The translations under genes were made by a program, and so were the position numbers. From assembly GCA_965228165.1 (NCBI GenBank), contig CBDDHB010000003.1:1178001-1242000 (forward strand): 64,000 nt of DNA. Reading direction: 5' to 3'. The notes beneath the pieces were generated by a model. That model was not told where the DNA came from and did not search any database. It worked only from the letters and a program-made list of their open reading frames with translations. This document shows positions 61,608 through 64,000 of the stretch, piece after piece; the stretch's first letter is position 1, and every line of letters starts with the position of its first letter. This DNA is from Oleispirillum sp965228165. Lineage in GTDB: Bacteria > Pseudomonadota > Alphaproteobacteria > Rhodospirillales > Rhodospirillaceae.

Positions 61608-62663
61608 GTGATGACGAACCAAAACACAAGCGCGCCTCCGCGAGATTACGGCGGCAACGATCATGTCTTCGATGGTAAGTCGGTTCTGGTGACGGGGGGA
61701 ACGGGGTCGTTCGGGCGGATGTTCGTCAGGCAGGTTCTGGACCATGCTGACGCGAACCGCGTGATCGTGTTTTCACGTGACGAACTCAAGCAGTACGAGA
61801 TGGCACAGGAACTCTCGGGGCATCCTAGGTTCAAGGCCCTGCGCTTCTTCATCGGCGACGTGCGCGATGTCGATCGTATGGAAATGGCCTTTTGCGGGGT
61901 TGACTACGTCATCCACGCGGCTGCTTTGAAGCAGGTTCCCACCGCCGAGTACAATCCCTTCGAATGCATCCGCACCAACGTGATGGGCGCGGAGAACGTG
62001 GTCCGTGCGGCGATTGCCTGCGGCGTGTCTCGGGTTGTGGCGTTGTCTACCGACAAGGCGGCCAGTCCGATCAACCTGTACGGTGCTTCCAAGCTTGCCT
62101 CCGACAAGATCTTCTTTGCGGCGAACCATATGGCGGCGACCAGCGCGTCGCGTTTCGCTGTGGTGCGTTACGGTAACGTCATCGGTTCTCGTGGCAGCGT
62201 AGTGCCTTTGTTCGAGCGTCTGATTGCTTGGGGCGACGCGGCCTTGCCGATTACCGATCCGCGGATGAAGCGGTTCTGGATTACTCTGGCTCAGGGCGTG
62301 CGGTTCGTGATCTCCAGCCTACAGATGATGCAGGGAGGCGAAATCTTCGTGCCGAAGATTTCCTCGATGCGGATGGTCGACTTGGCCAGGGCGATGGCGC
62401 CGAATCGTGGTATCGAGATCATCGGTATCCGTTCCGGCGAGAAGCTGCACGAGGTGATGATCACCGAGGACGACGCCCGCAACACCCTGGAACTGCCGGA
62501 TCGTTACGTGATGCGGCCGCAATTGAGTTTCTGGACCGACGAGCGGTACTTGGCCATGGGGGCGAAAGCGGTGGCCGAGGATTTCCGTTACGCCAGCGAC
62601 AACAACCCGGAATGGCTGGATGCCGATGGTTTGGCCCGCATGTTGAAGATATCAAAGGAATAA
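61608..62663 (+). CDS. pseB: UDP-GlcNAc 4,6-dehydratase, PseB/CapE-type
   Basis: A 351-residue soluble extended SDR with NAD-binding VLVTGGTGSFGRMFVRQVL, DVRDVDRMEMAFCGVDYVIHAAALKQVPTAEYNPFECIRTNV, the catalytic region STDKAASPINLYGASKLASDK (YxxxK present, unlike the WbpM-like gene), VRYGNVIGSRGSVVPLF, ITDPRMKRFWITL and SGEKLHEVMITEDD. PseB-type enzymes start pseudaminic acid synthesis; close relatives (FlaA1/CapE/WbjB) start FucNAc synthesis, so the end sugar is not certain. Codon use is less GC-rich than in the rest of the window. About 120 bp with no clear gene precede it. Confidence 0.87.
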   Translation: MMTNQNTSAPPRDYGGNDHVFDGKSVLVTGGTGSFGRMFVRQVLDHADANRVIVFSRDELKQYEMAQELSGHPRFKALRFFIGDVRDVDRMEMAFCGVDYVIHAAALKQVPTAEYNPFECIRTNVMGAENVVRAAIACGVSRVVALSTDKAASPINLYGASKLASDKIFFAANHMAATSASRFAVVRYGNVIGSRGSVVPLFERLIAWGDAALPITDPRMKRFWITLAQGVRFVISSLQMMQGGEIFVPKISSMRMVDLARAMAPNRGIEIIGIRSGEKLHEVMITEDDARNTLELPDRYVMRPQLSFWTDERYLAMGAKAVAEDFRYASDNNPEWLDADGLARMLKISKE

Positions 62664-62681
62664 GTAATCCTGATTTCGGGT

Positions 62682-63599
62682 GTGGACAAGCGATGCGGAG
62701 CAGGGGAGGCGGGTGGATTGCGCGTCCTGATTCTCGGTGGAACCGGACTGTTGGGGCGGGCGTTGCTTCGGGAGGCGGGACTGCGCGGTCATGATGCCAT
62801 CGGTGCGGCTCGCAGCGGGGCGGATCGGAGTTGCGATGTGAGTAACCCCGACGAATGCTTGCGTATCGTTGCCGAAACTCGACCGGAGCTTGTCGTGAAT
62901 GCTGCCGCGCTGACCGACCTAGCTCTGTGCGAGCGGGAACCCGGCCTCGCCGCCAGGGTCAACGGACGAGCTCCCGGCTTGCTGGCTGTGGCGGCGACAA
63001 GGGTGGGGGCGCGATTTGTGCAGGTATCCACCGATCATTTCTATCGAGATGGTGGGCGACGGTCGCATCGAGAGGATGAGCCCGTCACCCTGGTGAACGG
63101 CTATGCCCGTTCTAAATTTGCCGGAGAGATCGCCTCCCTTGCGGAGAAGGGCAGCTTGGTCCTGCGGACTAATATCACGGGTCTGTTCGGCAAGGGCGGC
63201 CAGCCAACCTTTGCGAACTGGGCCTTCGACGTGGCCGACGGGCGGCTTCCTGCCACGCTGTTCGACGACTATTTCACCTCGACGATCAGTGTTTCCCTGT
63301 TCTCGCGGGGGCTGTTCGACTTGGTGGAGACCGATGTCGCGGGCATCGTCAATCTTGCGTCCAGGGATGTATCTAGCAAGCGCGAATTCGTCGAGGCTCT
63401 GGCGCTCGCTCAGGGCAATCCCATCGCGGAGGTGACGTCGATGTCGGTTTCTTCCCTGTCTGTCCCGCGTGCGGCCTGTTGCGGTCTGGACGTTGGCCCT
63501 GCGGAAGAAAAGCTCGGCTACAAGCTTCCATCGTTGCACCACGTTCTAGCCGATCTGATCGCTGAAAGGGAACGGCAGCGCGATATGATAGCGGAGTGA
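62682..63599 (+). CDS. RmlD-like sugar-nucleotide reductase
   Basis: A 305-residue SDR of the RmlD_sub_bind family: VLILGGTGLLGRALLREAG, PELVVNAAALTDLALCEREPGLAARVNG, VQVSTDHFYRDG and NGYARSKFAGEIASL with YxxxK. It would reduce a 4-keto sugar made by the preceding dehydratase; the exact substrate is open. The gene starts with GTG 18 bp after pseB, in the same operon. Confidence 0.82.
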   Translation: MDKRCGAGEAGGLRVLILGGTGLLGRALLREAGLRGHDAIGAARSGADRSCDVSNPDECLRIVAETRPELVVNAAALTDLALCEREPGLAARVNGRAPGLLAVAATRVGARFVQVSTDHFYRDGGRRSHREDEPVTLVNGYARSKFAGEIASLAEKGSLVLRTNITGLFGKGGQPTFANWAFDVADGRLPATLFDDYFTSTISVSLFSRGLFDLVETDVAGIVNLASRDVSSKREFVEALALAQGNPIAEVTSMSVSSLSVPRAACCGLDVGPAEEKLGYKLPSLHHVLADLIAERERQRDMIAE

Positions 63600-63646
63600 G
63601 TAGACCGAAGGAGCCGTCGCGGGCGAATTGATGGAAGGAACATGAC

Positions 63647-64000
63647 ATGGCGATTTCATCGAACGACCGTCTGCTGATTGTCGCCGCTCATCCGGACGAT
63701 GAAATCCTGGGGTGCGGCGGAATGATCGCGCGGGCAGTTGATGCCGACGCGGCGGTGAGGGTCGTCTTTCTCGCCGAGGGCGTCACGGCTCGTTTTGAGC
63801 CAGCCCAATTCGATTTCCCTGAAGTCCGGATGTGGAGTGAACGCCGCAACGCCAATGCCTATCGTGCGCTGGCAGTGTTAGGGGTACCCCAAGAGCAAGT
63901 GTTCGTGCAGTCCCGGCCCTGCTGTCGCCTTGATGGTGTGCCGTTGATCGAACTTTCCAAGGAAATCGAAAGGCATGTGAAGGACTTTTGCCCGACGCGC
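63647..64000 (+). CDS. PIG-L/LmbE-type N-deacetylase (3' end outside window)
   Basis: 118 codons are visible before the window ends. The start LLIVAAHPDDEILGCGGMIARAV carries the zinc motif HPDD with the aspartate/glutamate of PIG-L deacetylases; VRVVFLAEGVT and a region with RRNANAYRALAVLG follow. In polysaccharide clusters these enzymes remove acetyl groups from N-acetyl sugars. Two overlapping ATGs (63642 and 63647) exist; only the second is in frame, and it has GGAAGGA upstream. Third enzyme of the pseB run. Confidence 0.85.
   Translation, partial: MAISSNDRLLIVAAHPDDEILGCGGMIARAVDADAAVRVVFLAEGVTARFEPAQFDFPEVRMWSERRNANAYRALAVLGVPQEQVFVQSRPCCRLDGVPLIELSKEIERHVKDFCPTR

Overview
The window is a high-GC, gene-dense alphaproteobacterial chromosome segment. 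Family-level content and gene order suggest Rhodospirillales: a large NAD-glutamate dehydrogenase tail, rpsT-dnaA-dnaN-recF-gyrB in one run, mutM/ubiE/ubiB/coaBC/dut together, and CbiD-type cobalamin synthesis. This placement is an inference from gene families and order; no 16S rRNA or tRNA was seen.

Layout. 1-2.9 kb: 3' end of NAD-GDH, an MFS permease and a YbjQ-like protein. 3-11 kb (minus strand): rsmB, an O-antigen ligase fused to a glycosyltransferase, a WecA-like transferase, a WbpM-like dehydratase and purH, so surface-glycan genes sit between housekeeping genes. 11-17 kb: a response regulator and PAS histidine kinase, then cobalamin genes (DUF1636, cobA, cbiD, cobK) and a Bax-inhibitor-1 protein. 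17-24.6 kb: a YbbA/YbbP-like ABC exporter divergent from tesA-thpR-sirtuin, an EamA permease, and a GcvA-like regulator divergent from a DUF1127 gene. 24.7-34 kb: chemoreceptor, hldE, two tandem degenerate EAL proteins, acuI, a broken GH17 gene and a small membrane protein. 34-35.6 kb: a small AT-richer island with a serum-amyloid-A-like protein and a 51-residue membrane protein, bounded by near-identical direct repeats. 35.6-48 kb: gshA, rsmE/ubiA, a P1 peptidase, moeB, cysK-rrf2-dut-coaBC, ubiB-ubiE, mutM, rpsT. 48.4-55 kb: dnaA, dnaN, recF, gyrB. 55-59.6 kb: a YgjP-like hydrolase, YcgN, cbiA, a SafE-SCO1 fusion and cbiB. 59.7-64 kb: an IS5-like remnant, then the start of a lower-GC polysaccharide cluster (wHTH regulator, NusG-like, pseB, RmlD-like, PIG-L deacetylase).

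Three themes stand out. (1) Eight copies of a modular palindromic intergenic repeat occur, almost always just after gene ends. Each has a core of about 68 bp flanked by interchangeable hairpin modules. (2) At least a dozen genes look damaged or joined: homopolymer indels (histidine kinase, moeB), an 11-bp tandem duplication (ABC permease), amber codons (GH17, NusG-like, transposase), internal deletions (purH, MFS, GH17, probably rsmB and NusG-like) and two open gene fusions. Some are essential-type genes, so either assembly error or real decay has to be settled by reads. (3) The most unusual cargo is the serum-amyloid-A-like gene with its small membrane partner, a candidate undescribed effector/immunity-like pair.

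Functionally, the rsmB-purH glycan genes and the 60-64 kb cluster would together make and ligate a surface polysaccharide. The two cobalamin groups supply early methylation, ring contraction chemistry, a,c-amidation and side-chain attachment. The central block is replication initiation plus ubiquinone, CoA and thiol metabolism.
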